A stretch of 7,570 nt of DNA from Clostridia bacterium (GTDB lineage Bacteria; Bacillota; DSM-521; Neomoorellales; SLTJ01), in contig JACIYD010000068.1 of the NCBI GenBank assembly GCA_014360105.1, forward strand, positions 1 to 7,570, written 5' to 3'. The position numbers were made by a program, and so were the translations under genes. Shown here in pieces: positions 1 through 6,929 of this stretch. The notes beneath the pieces were generated by a model. The model was not told the DNA's origin, searched no databases, and saw only the letters and a list, made by a program, of their open reading frames with translations. Each line of letters opens with the position of its first letter. Position 1 is the first letter of the stretch.

Positions 1-1121
1 TTGTTCCCGGGGGTTACTGGGCTTTCGTCCCCAAGCCACTACCCCCCACCATAACCTGGACGACAGAATTGATTGCGGCCCTCTCGGAGGCAGACCCCGC
101 CGTGGGAGAGTTGGCCGGGCTGGGCCGGATGTTGCCAAACCCCCACCTTTTGATCCGGCCGTTTCTTCGCCGGGAAGCCGTCCTCTCCTCGCGAATAGAG
201 GGTACCCGTGCGTCCCTTGCGGACGTTTATGCCTACGAAGCGGTTCAGATGCGACTGTGGGAGAACGTGGATGCCGATGATGTTAGGGAAGTTATCAACT
301 ACGTCCGGGCCCTGGAATACGGCTTAAGCCGCCTTGAAGAACTCCCTGTTAGTCTTCGCCTGATCCGCGAGCTTCATGCGGTTCTGATGAAAGGAGTGCG
401 AGGCGGCAGCCGGGCACCGGGCGAATTCCGGCGGACCCAGAATTGGATCGGGCCTCCAGGTTGTACTGTTCAGGAAGCCGTTTTTGTTCCTCCGCCTGTT
501 TCGGAGTTACCCGCCGCCCTGGATAGCTTTGAGAGGTTCTTGCACGAAGAAACCTCTTTACCTCCTCTGATCCGCGCGGCCATGGCTCATTACCAGTTCG
601 AGGCCATTCACCCATTCTTGGACGGCAACGGCCGACTGGGCAGGATGCTTATCGTGCTTCTGCTGTGTGCCTGGGGCGTATTGCCGCAGCCGTTGCTCTA
701 TGTCAGCGCCTACTTCGAGGCTAACCGGGAGGTCTACTACGATTGTCTCCAGGCCGTCAGCACCCGCGGTGACTGGGAGCGCTGGTTTGTGTTCTTCCTT
801 AAAGGGATTGAGACTCAGGCGCGTGACGCCGTCCAGCGGGCCAGGAAGTTACAGGACCTTCAGAAGGATTATCGCGAGCGGCTGGAACGACTTCGTCTGC
901 CGGCAACGGCACTCAGGGTCGTCGATTTTCTCTTCGAGCGCCCTCTGCTGAACGTCTCCCAAGTGGCGCGCCACCTCGGCGTGACATACCAGACGGCCAA
1001 TAACCATGTTAAGCTGCTGGAAAAGGAAGGCATCCTGCAAAGAGCAGGACAGCGAAGGCGTAACCAATTGTTCGTTGCCGCCGAAGTACTGGCGGTCATC
1101 GATGAACCGCTTGTCTCGTGA
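1..1121 (+). CDS. Fic family protein (class II, with C-terminal winged helix), 5' end outside window
   Basis: Fic enzymes transfer AMP or a related nucleotide moiety from a nucleotide to a hydroxyl of a target protein; the target here is unknown. The Fic core motif HPFLDGNGRLGR is complete, with the catalytic His codon at 609-611. The Fic_N-type segment ahead of it carries SSRIEG (186-203), which fits the class II self-inhibitory motif [S/T]xxxE[G/N], so the enzyme is probably held inactive by its own helix. The C-terminal part (about 880-1100) looks like a winged helix (LNVSQVARHLGVTYQTANNH), suggesting DNA binding. A TTG at 69 could be read as a start, but the frame stays open to base 3 and the 22 extra codons (GGYWAFVPKPLPPTITW region) match the usual N-terminus of these proteins, so the true start lies upstream. 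The stop is TGA at 1119-1121. The family is certain; the biological role and any link to the next gene are not. Confidence 0.93.
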   Translation, partial: VPGGYWAFVPKPLPPTITWTTELIAALSEADPAVGELAGLGRMLPNPHLLIRPFLRREAVLSSRIEGTRASLADVYAYEAVQMRLWENVDADDVREVINYVRALEYGLSRLEELPVSLRLIRELHAVLMKGVRGGSRAPGEFRRTQNWIGPPGCTVQEAVFVPPPVSELPAALDSFERFLHEETSLPPLIRAAMAHYQFEAIHPFLDGNGRLGRMLIVLLLCAWGVLPQPLLYVSAYFEANREVYYDCLQAVSTRGDWERWFVFFLKGIETQARDAVQRARKLQDLQKDYRERLERLRLPATALRVVDFLFERPLLNVSQVARHLGVTYQTANNHVKLLEKEGILQRAGQRRRNQLFVAAEVLAVIDEPLVS

Positions 1122-1200
1122 AACCTTCCGTCCCGGGTAGGGGATCCTGCATGAAGCCGCAGAGTCGCCTCCGGTCCGGATGAAGGAAAGACGGGGTGGA

Positions 1201-1230
1201 GGAATTTACCGGAACCGGTGGATGAATTCC
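1201..1230. repeat. Nested inverted repeat in the gap before the MetE-like gene
   Basis: GGAATT at 1201-1206 is the exact reverse complement of AATTCC at 1225-1230. Between them, ACCGG (1208-1212) and CCGGT (1215-1219) form a second inverted repeat, which would fold as ACCG/CGGT with extra pairing at the loop. It lies about 75-100 bases before the preferred start of the next gene. It could be a protein-binding operator or a leader-RNA hairpin. No T-run follows, so it is not a rho-independent terminator. The rest of 1122-1302 shows no recognisable riboswitch and no coding signal I trust. Confidence 0.35.
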
Positions 1231-1289
1231 CGGACTGGGAGGACGGGCTGCACTGAGAGCGAAAAAGACGAAAGAGAAGCAACGCATAG

Positions 1290-1297
1290 AGGGGTGA
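1290..1297 (+). promoter_or_regulatory. Ribosome binding site that decides the start of the MetE-like gene
   Basis: The purine-rich AGGGGTGA lies five bases before TTG at 1303, a normal spacing. The competing ATG at 1180 and ATG at 1222 have no well-placed Shine-Dalgarno, and GTG at 1294 lies inside this site. Confidence 0.5.
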
Positions 1298-1302
1298 GGG
1301 TC

Positions 1303-2382
1303 TTGCCCGAACTTTTCACAAGACTGCCTGCCAGCGGTATCGGGAGTATGCCTTTCACCGATCCCGCACCGGCCCTGGAGCTGATTGCCACCTACCTGCC
1401 GTTGTTACCTCACTGGCCGCAGTTGCCGAAACGGGGCCGGATGGAGTATTTTACCCACCAGTATCTTACACCGCTAGTTCAGGATGGGATCCTGCGGGAA
1501 GCGCAAGGAAAGTGGTTCTTTGCCCAGGAGGCGGCCTCCTGGGTAGAAGATCTGACCGCGTTTTTCTCTCTCTACCTGGCGGCCGCGGAGGGGGAGGAGG
1601 AAGCCAGACGGCGCTTTGCACCGATCCCTGAGGCCGCTTCCGGCCTTTACGCTTTTTTGGATGCCTTACGCTTGGGCCGTTTTCCCCGCGCCCGATGGGT
1701 GAAGGGACAAATCGCGGGGCCGCTATCCGTGGGACTGAACCTTTTCGACCCGGAGGGCCGGCCGGCCTATTATGAGCCGCAGTTGCGCGAGCTGCTGGTC
1801 AAATGCCTCGTCCAGGCCGCAGTGTGGCAAGTGGAAGCCCTCAGTGAAGCAGGTCTACCGGTAGTGGTCTTTGTTGACGACCCCGTGGTCGGCGCCTGGG
1901 GCACCTCGACCTACATCGGTCTGGAGCGGGAGGCAATCATCGCCGACCTCAAAGAGATGGCGCAGGCCATCAAGCAGGCGGGCGGTGTTGCCGGCGCCCA
2001 CGCCTGTGCCGCGGTCGACTGGTCGCTGCTCCTTGCCGCCGGTTTCGAGATCCTGAGTTTCGATGCCTACGCCTACTTTCCCAGCCTGCTCCCCTACGCG
2101 CGGGAGCTTAAAGAGTTCCTTGACCGGGGCGGCCTGCTCGCTTGGGGCCTGGTACCGACCTCACCGGCAGCCTGGGAGGAAACGCCGGTAATGCTCGCGC
2201 ACCGCTGGCAGGCGGCACTGGAAGAATTGGCGGGGCGAGGCCTGCCTCCGGGCTTGGTCCGTGCGCGTTCCTTCCTTACCCCCAGTTGCGGTACGGGCGT
2301 GCTCGAACCCGATTTAGCGCGTCACATCTACGCTCTCACCGCCGCCACGGCGGCAGAACTGCTCGCAGATCCGGACGGCTGA
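1303..2382 (+). CDS. MetE-C/UROD-superfamily methyltransferase, probable core-type methionine synthase
   Basis: About 359 residues, less than half the length of classical MetE (about 750), so it has only one barrel and lacks the MetE N-terminal half. The N-terminus (GIGSMPFTDPAPALELI, then a PHWPQLPKR stretch) and the C-terminal half are typical of cobalamin-independent methionine synthase II-like proteins. Candidate zinc ligands are His233 and Cys235 (AGAHACAAVDW) and Cys329 (TPSCGTG); the position of the MetE zinc Glu seems to be held by Asp254 (LSFDAY). Known short MetE relatives methylate homocysteine using methyl-corrinoids rather than methyl-folate, so a cytoplasmic methyl transfer from a corrinoid protein is a reasonable inference, but another thiol acceptor is possible. 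I chose TTG at 1303 because homologous sequence begins there and a ribosome binding site precedes it. The frame extends to ATG 1180, but those residues are Arg/Gly-rich and look non-coding. A terminator follows, so it appears transcriptionally separate from mraZ. Confidence 0.8.
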   Translation: MPELFTRLPASGIGSMPFTDPAPALELIATYLPLLPHWPQLPKRGRMEYFTHQYLTPLVQDGILREAQGKWFFAQEAASWVEDLTAFFSLYLAAAEGEEEARRRFAPIPEAASGLYAFLDALRLGRFPRARWVKGQIAGPLSVGLNLFDPEGRPAYYEPQLRELLVKCLVQAAVWQVEALSEAGLPVVVFVDDPVVGAWGTSTYIGLEREAIIADLKEMAQAIKQAGGVAGAHACAAVDWSLLLAAGFEILSFDAYAYFPSLLPYARELKEFLDRGGLLAWGLVPTSPAAWEETPVMLAHRWQAALEELAGRGLPPGLVRARSFLTPSCGTGVLEPDLARHIYALTAATAAELLADPDG

Positions 2383-2493
2383 GAAGAACATTGCCTGTCC
2401 GGCTTATCCTTGCCTGGCCTCTCCTCGCTTTCTTCGGGCGATCTTTGGCTCCCGGCGCAAGACTTTCCGCCTCGCGTTGGCATCATTGCTTGT

Positions 2494-2520
2494 TGCGCCT
2501 TGCGGCGCATTTTTTCTTTT
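2494..2520 (+). terminator. Rho-independent terminator after the MetE-like gene
   Basis: A perfect six-base stem (TGCGCC at 2494-2499, GGCGCA at 2504-2509) with a TTGC loop is followed directly by TTTTTT, then C and TTTT. It lies 111 bases after the stop codon and separates the upstream block from the dcw operon. The stretch 2383-2493 shows nothing else I can name. Confidence 0.8.
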
Positions 2521-2557
2521 AAATGGCGTCAGGGCGGCAGGAATTCTGGGGCGCGCG

Positions 2558-2585
2558 TTGAATATAGAGTGGTACAAAGTGGAAT
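2558..2585 (+). promoter_or_regulatory. Probable dcw operon promoter (position ambiguous)
   Basis: This is the AT-richer stretch between the terminator and mraZ. One reading is a -35 TTGAAT (2558-2563), a 16-base spacer and a -10 TGGAAT (2580-2585). Another is a -10 TATAGA at 2563-2568 with a poor -35. In the first reading the polymerase site overlaps the GTGG repeats; in the second they lie just downstream of the -10. Either way MraZ binding would block transcription. Neither box set is strong. Confidence 0.35.
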
Positions 2586-2602
2586 AAAGTGGTGAAAATG
2601 GG
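2568..2602 (+). promoter_or_regulatory. MraZ operator: phased GTGG repeats
   Basis: AGTGG occurs at 2568-2572, 2578-2582 and 2588-2592, exactly ten bases apart. A degenerate fourth copy, ATGGG at 2598-2602, keeps the same phase. One helical turn between copies puts all on the same DNA face. MraZ of E. coli binds TGGGN repeats spaced by five bases, and Mollicutes MraZ binds AAAGTG-type repeats; two copies here read AAAGTGG. The position directly before mraZ supports autoregulation of the operon. Confidence 0.8.
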
Positions 2603-2609
2603 GGCCAGG

Positions 2610-3035
2610 ATGTTCCTCGGGGAGTTTCAACACAATCTGGACGAGAAGGGGCGACTGATCATTCCCGCCCGGCTGCGAGAAGGACTGGGCGCGCGCTTCG
2701 TCCTTACCAGGGGTCTGGACCATTGCCTTTTTGCCTACCCGCTCGAGGAGTGGCGCCTCCTGGAGGAGAAACTGAAGGCGCTCCCCCTGGTGCGTGCCGA
2801 GGCCCGGGCTTTTGTCCGCCTCTTCTTTGCCGGGGCGGCCGAGTGCGAGTTCGACCGCCAGGGGAGGGTGTTGATTCCCCCGGCTTTGCGGGAATACGCC
2901 CTGTTGGAAAGGGAAGCGACCATCTTGGGTATTTCTACGCGGGTGGAAATCTGGAATACGCAGCGCTGGCAAGAATACAGCCGCAAGGCCCAGGGCGATT
3001 TCGAGGCGCTTGCGGAGAAATTGGAGGCTTTTTGA
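2610..3035 (+). CDS. mraZ: Transcriptional regulator MraZ
   Basis: MraZ is a DNA-binding protein of the AbrB/MazE-like fold that forms rings and represses its own division and cell wall operon. The 141 residues match the usual length (about 143). Both halves of the tandem domain are seen with their DxxxR signatures: [14 protein letters not shown] (residues 11-24) and [14 protein letters not shown] (82-95). I chose ATG 2610 because MraZ proteins begin MFLGE and a GGGGG site (2600-2604) lies five bases upstream. GTG 2589 and ATG 2598 are in frame but lie inside the operator repeats and would add residues the family lacks. It is the first gene of the dcw cluster and its TGA overlaps the rsmH ATG by one base. 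Confidence 0.96.
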   Translation: MFLGEFQHNLDEKGRLIIPARLREGLGARFVLTRGLDHCLFAYPLEEWRLLEEKLKALPLVRAEARAFVRLFFAGAAECEFDRQGRVLIPPALREYALLEREATILGISTRVEIWNTQRWQEYSRKAQGDFEALAEKLEAF

Positions 3036-4000
3036 TGCCGCAAGCGGCGGTGGAACATACACCGGTGTTGGTGGCCGAGGTGTTGGCGGCGTTAAAGGTG
3101 CGGCCTGACGGTACTTATGTCGATGCCACCGTCGGCGGCGGCGGCCACAGCCATGCCATCTTGCAGCTCCTGGGCCCTGAGGGCCTACTGATCGGATTGG
3201 ACCGGGACGCCAGCGCCCTGGCCGCGGCCGAAGCGCGCCTTCAGGGAGCGCGGGCGCGGGTGGTACTGGTTCGGGAGAACTTTGTTCGCCTGGGGGAGGT
3301 AGTACGGCGGGCGGGCGTCGAGGCGGTGGACGGTGTGCTTTTTGACCTGGGCCTTTCCGGGTTCCAGGTGGACGTGCCCGCGCGCGGCTTCAGCTACCGG
3401 CAGGACGCACCGCTGGACATGCGGATGGATCCCACGCAGGAGACCACGGCGGCCGACCTGGTCAACCGGCTGCCAGAAAAAGAGCTGGCCAGGCTGCTTG
3501 TCTCCTACGGCGAGGAGCGCTGGGCGCGCCGCATCGCCCGGGTGATCGTCGCCGCGCGGAGGCGACGTCCTATTCAAAGCACCGCCGAGTTGGCCAGCCT
3601 TGTCAAGGAGGCCATTCCCGCTGCGGCGCGGCGCCGCGGGCCTCACCCGGCGCGGCGTACCTTTCAGGCGTTGCGTATTGCGGTCAACCAGGAGCTCGAC
3701 GACCTGCGCGCCGGCCTGGAGCAGGCGGCGGCCGTGCTCGCCGGCGGCGGCCGGCTGGCGGTGATCTCCTTTCATTCGCTGGAAGACAGAATCGTCAAGG
3801 AGTTTTTCCGCGCCAAGAGCGGCGGCTGTACCTGCCCGCCGAAGCTTCCGGTCTGTGTTTGCGGTGCTGCCGCCGAGTTGCGGGTGATTACTAGGCGGCC
3901 GCTCAGGCCCCGGCCGGCCGAAGTCGCACGCAACCCGCGGGCACGAAGCGCCCGCCTCCGGGTGGCCGAGAAATCCGGTTCTAGAGAAGCGGGGGAATGA
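3035..4000 (+). CDS. rsmH: 16S rRNA (cytosine(1402)-N(4))-methyltransferase RsmH
   Basis: RsmH (MraW) uses S-adenosylmethionine to methylate N4 of C1402 in the decoding centre of 16S rRNA. The 321 residues match the family. Visible signatures are HTPVL (8-12), the SAM-binding loop [10 protein letters not shown] (30-39), the acidic motif GLDRD (54-58), [11 protein letters not shown] (103-113), [15 protein letters not shown], and [15 protein letters not shown] near the C-terminus, followed by a Cys-rich [13 protein letters not shown] stretch common in Gram-positive members. The start is ATG 3035, with GGAGG at 3023-3027 seven bases before it. The frame stays open far upstream through mraZ by chance, but those residues do not resemble RsmH. 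It overlaps mraZ by one base (TGATG) and ftsL by four (ATGA), which points to translational coupling. Confidence 0.97.
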   Translation: MPQAAVEHTPVLVAEVLAALKVRPDGTYVDATVGGGGHSHAILQLLGPEGLLIGLDRDASALAAAEARLQGARARVVLVRENFVRLGEVVRRAGVEAVDGVLFDLGLSGFQVDVPARGFSYRQDAPLDMRMDPTQETTAADLVNRLPEKELARLLVSYGEERWARRIARVIVAARRRRPIQSTAELASLVKEAIPAAARRRGPHPARRTFQALRIAVNQELDDLRAGLEQAAAVLAGGGRLAVISFHSLEDRIVKEFFRAKSGGCTCPPKLPVCVCGAAAELRVITRRPLRPRPAEVARNPRARSARLRVAEKSGSREAGE

Positions 4001-4545
4001 ATAAGTTGCTAGTAGTACCAGCCAGAAAGGCAGAGCCTGCCCCACCGGTTTGGCTGGAGCCGCAAAGGCGACTGCAGCCTGGTTGGCAGCCAAAGGAAAA
4101 GGTCTTTGCGCTGACACTGGTCGGCCTGCTCTTTCTTGCCGGGGTGGCAGTGGTAACCCAGACGGTGCGGGTCAACCTCGTGGGCTACCGCCTGGCCCAG
4201 GTACGGCAAGAGGTGGAGAGGCTGGAGCGGGACAACGAAAGGCTCGCGCTGGAAGTGGCCGCCTTGAAGGGCCCCGCCCGGGTAGCACAACTGGCCGAGC
4301 AACGGCTGGGTATGGTGGCCCCGGATGCGGCGCACGTTCTGCGCCTCCCTCCTGGCGCCGTAGCCCAAGCAGCGCTTGCCGTGCAGGGTCGGCCCGCGCC
4401 GGCGCTGGCGGAGGGTGAGCCACCGGCCGCGCGGTGGCAGGTGCTGGCCCGTGCTTTTGCCCGGTGGCTGGGAACGGTGGGCCGGGCGCACGCGGCGCAG
4501 CCGTGGCCCGGTCTTGAGGGTGACATAACCGGAGACGCAAGCTGA
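3997..4545 (+). CDS. ftsL: Cell division protein FtsL-like (septum formation initiator family)
   Basis: FtsL is a bitopic membrane protein that pairs with DivIC/FtsB and helps activate septal peptidoglycan synthesis. The 182 residues show a cytoplasmic N-terminal tail (1-34) rich in Pro and basic residues, one membrane segment (about 36-54, [17 protein letters not shown]), then an extracellular helix with heptad-like leucines and charges (about 63-92, [15 protein letters not shown]) and the usual [16 protein letters not shown] segment. The identification rests on this architecture and on the place between rsmH and the PBP, because FtsL sequence is poorly conserved. The tail after residue 118 is Ala/Pro-rich, of low complexity, and longer than in many FtsL proteins. 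The start ATG overlaps the rsmH stop. The GGGGG before it is almost touching the ATG, so initiation probably depends on coupling. Confidence 0.86.
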   Translation: MNKLLVVPARKAEPAPPVWLEPQRRLQPGWQPKEKVFALTLVGLLFLAGVAVVTQTVRVNLVGYRLAQVRQEVERLERDNERLALEVAALKGPARVAQLAEQRLGMVAPDAAHVLRLPPGAVAQAALAVQGRPAPALAEGEPPAARWQVLARAFARWLGTVGRAHAAQPWPGLEGDITGDAS

Positions 4546-4556
4546 AGGCGAGAGCA

Positions 4557-6674
4557 ATGGCTACGAATCTGCTGGTCCGGCGCCGCATGGTTGCCCTCTT
4601 TTTTCTTTTCTCCACCTGCCTCCTGCTGCTCACCGGCCGGCTTGGCTGGCTCCAACTGGTGTGCGGTCACCGGCTAGAGGCCCAGGCCCTGGAAGAGCGC
4701 CTGCGGGACGTCGTCATTCCGGCCAAGAGGGGAAAAATCTACGATCGCCAACTGCGGGAGCTTGCCGTAAGCGTGAGCGCGCCGTCCGTCGTCGCCTTTC
4801 CACCGGAGGTCAGGCTCTCGGGGAAAGAAAAGGAGATAGCCGCCAAGCTGGCCGCCATTCTCCAGATGCCCGAGGAAGAGGTCTACGGGCGTATCACCAA
4901 GAATGCTCTATATTATTACGTACGCCGCAAAGTTGAATTCGCCCAGGCCGAAGAGATTGCCAAATTGAGGCTGCCAGGCATCGAAATCATCGAGGAAAAC
5001 CAGCGGTATTACCCCAACGGTCCCTTAGCGGCCAACGTCCTCGGCTTTGCCGGTATTGACAATCAGGGATTGGAAGGCATCGAGCATTACTATGACGGGG
5101 AATTGCACGGCCAGGACGGTGCCCTGCGGGTCGAAGCCGACGCCGTGGGCCGGGAAATCCCCCAGGCGGCCCACACCTATACGCCGCCCCGCGACGGTTA
5201 CAGCCTGGTTTTAAGCCTGGACAGCACCATCCAATACCTGGCGGAGCGCGAGCTGGACGCGCTGATGCAAAGCCCCACCGCACCGGCCAAGGCGGCGATT
5301 ATCGTCATGGACCCCCGCAACGGCGAGATTCTGGCGATGGCCAGCCGTCCTTCCTTTGACCCCAACCGCTACGGCGCTTATCCCCAGAGCAGTTGGCGCA
5401 ATCCCAACGTTAGCGACACCTACGAGCCGGGCTCCACCTTTAAGGTGATTACCGCGGCGGCCGCCCTGGAGGAAGGCCTGGTGCGCGAGGAGGAAAGGTT
5501 TTACGATCCCGGCTTCATCAAGGTGGGTGCGCAGAACATCAAATGCTGGCGCTTCCCCCGGGGTCACGGCAGCCAGACCTTCGTCGAAGGGGTAAAGAAC
5601 TCCTGTAACCCGGTATTCGTTAGCCTGGGCCTGCGTCTCGAAGAAAAAAAGCCCGGCCGCTTTTACGATTACATCTATGCCTTCGGCTTCGGCGCCAAGA
5701 CCGGCATCGACACGGGTGGCGAAGCGGTAGGCCAGCTCATTCCCAGGGAAAAGTTGAAGGATATCTATGTGGGCAGCATTGCCATCGGCCAGTCCATCGC
5801 CGTTACGCCTATTCAACTGGTGACCGCGGTGGGCGCGGTGGCCAACGGCGGGTTGCTTGTCCGGCCACACCTGTTGCTTGAGGTCCGCGATCAAAAAGGC
5901 GGGCTCGTCCGGCGTTATGACCCCGGGCCGCCGCGCCAGGTCATTGCCGCCGGAACCGCCGCACGTCTGGGCCTCTTGCTGGAACAGGTGGTCAAGGACG
6001 GTACGGGCCGCAACGCCTACCTTCCTGGCTACCGCGTCGCAGGGAAGACCGGTACCGCCCAGAAGCCGGGGCCGGGGGGCTACCAGCCCGACAAGCACGT
6101 TGCCTCCTTCGTCGGGTATGCGCCGGTGAACGACCCGCGGGTGGTGGCCCTGGTCATCGTTGACGAGCCCAAGGGTTACCCTTACTTCGGTGGCACGGTG
6201 GCCGCGCCGATCTTTCGGAGCCTGGTGGAGGCGGTGTTGCGCTATCTGGGAGTGCCGCCGGCGGAAAAGGTGCCGGAGCCGGGCGAGCCGCAGCCGGTAA
6301 CGGTGCCACAGGTGCTCGCGCTGCCGGTGGGCGAAGCGGCGGCCGTGGTACGGGCGGCGGGACTCGAGCCGCAAATTGCCGGAGGCGGAGTGCAGGTACG
6401 GGAACAAACGCCCAGGGCGGGAGCGTCTCTACCGCAGGGGAGCCGCGTGTTGCTCGAGGCCCCGGCGGCCGGCAGCACGCTGGTGCCCGATCTCACCGGT
6501 TTGAGTCATAGCCAGGCGCTTAACCGCCTGAGCGCGCTCGGCTTGGTGCTGGAAGCGGAAGGCAGCGGGGAAGTGGTGGAGCAGCATCCCGTACCCTTTA
6601 CCGAGGTGGCGCGGGGCCAGGTGGTCAGGGCCATCTTCAAGGAGGTGCCCGCTCAGCCCACCTTGGCGCCGTAG
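4557..6674 (+). CDS. spoVD: Class B penicillin-binding protein (PBP2B/SpoVD type) with two PASTA domains
   Basis: This is a membrane-anchored D,D-transpeptidase that cross-links peptidoglycan at the septum or in the spore cortex. In order are a short cytoplasmic tail, a membrane anchor (about 11-33), a dimerisation domain starting RGKIYDRQLRELA (58-70), and the transpeptidase domain with all three active-site motifs: STFK (293-296, nucleophile Ser293), SCN (349-351) and KTG (497-499). Two PASTA domains follow (about 581-640 and 642-697). The family usually has Asn-Gly after the IYDR; here it is Gln-Leu. The start ATG 4557 gives the usual short tail before the anchor, with AAGG at 4545-4548 eight bases upstream. 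The gene begins 11 bases after ftsL. B. subtilis has two adjacent genes here, pbpB (two PASTA) and spoVD (one PASTA). With only one gene, this PBP may serve vegetative division, so the symbol is by position and could equally be pbpB/ftsI. Confidence 0.93.
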   Translation: MATNLLVRRRMVALFFLFSTCLLLLTGRLGWLQLVCGHRLEAQALEERLRDVVIPAKRGKIYDRQLRELAVSVSAPSVVAFPPEVRLSGKEKEIAAKLAAILQMPEEEVYGRITKNALYYYVRRKVEFAQAEEIAKLRLPGIEIIEENQRYYPNGPLAANVLGFAGIDNQGLEGIEHYYDGELHGQDGALRVEADAVGREIPQAAHTYTPPRDGYSLVLSLDSTIQYLAERELDALMQSPTAPAKAAIIVMDPRNGEILAMASRPSFDPNRYGAYPQSSWRNPNVSDTYEPGSTFKVITAAAALEEGLVREEERFYDPGFIKVGAQNIKCWRFPRGHGSQTFVEGVKNSCNPVFVSLGLRLEEKKPGRFYDYIYAFGFGAKTGIDTGGEAVGQLIPREKLKDIYVGSIAIGQSIAVTPIQLVTAVGAVANGGLLVRPHLLLEVRDQKGGLVRRYDPGPPRQVIAAGTAARLGLLLEQVVKDGTGRNAYLPGYRVAGKTGTAQKPGPGGYQPDKHVASFVGYAPVNDPRVVALVIVDEPKGYPYFGGTVAAPIFRSLVEAVLRYLGVPPAEKVPEPGEPQPVTVPQVLALPVGEAAAVVRAAGLEPQIAGGGVQVREQTPRAGASLPQGSRVLLEAPAAGSTLVPDLTGLSHSQALNRLSALGLVLEAEGSGEVVEQHPVPFTEVARGQVVRAIFKEVPAQPTLAP

Positions 6675-6694
6675 GCGATCCGTGGCGGCCGGTC

Positions 6695-6728
6695 GTGGCC
6701 TTGCAGACAGGCATACGCACGGGGCCAC
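6695..6728 (+). other. Inverted repeat just downstream of the PBP gene
   Basis: GTGGCC (6695-6700) and GGCCAC (6723-6728) can pair around a 22-base loop, with two possible G-U pairs extending the stem inward. A weaker GGAG/CTCC pair (6731-6734 with 6747-6750) is followed by TCTTTT. This could be a weak terminator or a 3' stabilising structure, but neither hairpin is convincing alone. Confidence 0.25.
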
Positions 6729-6832
6729 CGGGAGCAGCCGGCTAATCTCCTCTTTTGTCCGCGAGGCTTGCGCCAACGAGGGAGCCAAAGACCGCAAGAG
6801 GCTCAACGGGGGTGACCCAGTGAGAGCAGGCC

Positions 6833-6862
6833 TTGCTGCTTGTTGACGGGTTGGGTTAAAAT
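6833..6862 (+). promoter_or_regulatory. Candidate sigma-A type promoter for murE
   Basis: A -10 TAAAAT (6857-6862, five of six matches to TATAAT) is preceded at 18 bases by a weak -35 TTGCTG (6833-6838). A better-looking TTGACG at 6843-6848 is too close to this -10. The start point would lie near 6869, giving a leader of about 60 bases. The stretch stands out as AT-rich in a GC-rich window. Confidence 0.5.
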
Positions 6863-6929
6863 CGAGAGGAATAGTCGATACTTTGGAGGAAAAGAGAACC
6901 TTTTTGCCGAGAACGGAGGACAGGGGACG

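Noticed and set aside
1122..1302. Possible SAM or cobalamin riboswitch before the MetE-like gene
   Set aside because: I could find neither a B12 box nor the conserved core sequences of SAM riboswitches; only the inverted repeat at 1201-1230 stands out.
2589..2609. Upstream GTG 2589 as the mraZ start
   Set aside because: It falls inside the operator repeats, and MraZ proteins begin MFLGE, which ATG 2610 provides.
2723..3034. In-frame extension of rsmH far upstream, through mraZ
   Set aside because: The extra residues are Gly/Pro/Arg-rich and do not resemble RsmH, whereas ATG 3035 has an ideal GGAGG site and the family N-terminus.
3185..4117. Minus-strand open frame of 310 codons opposite rsmH
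   Set aside because: It is antisense to rsmH, rich in Arg/Pro/Gly and shows no family features.
5211..6407. Long open frame of 398 codons on the minus strand, opposite the PBP gene
   Set aside because: It is fully antisense to a well-supported gene, has no recognisable domain, and is expected from codon bias in GC-rich DNA.
6675..6929. Possible T-box leader or remnant gene between the PBP gene and murE
   Set aside because: No T-box antiterminator core is visible, and no frame in this stretch resembles a known protein.
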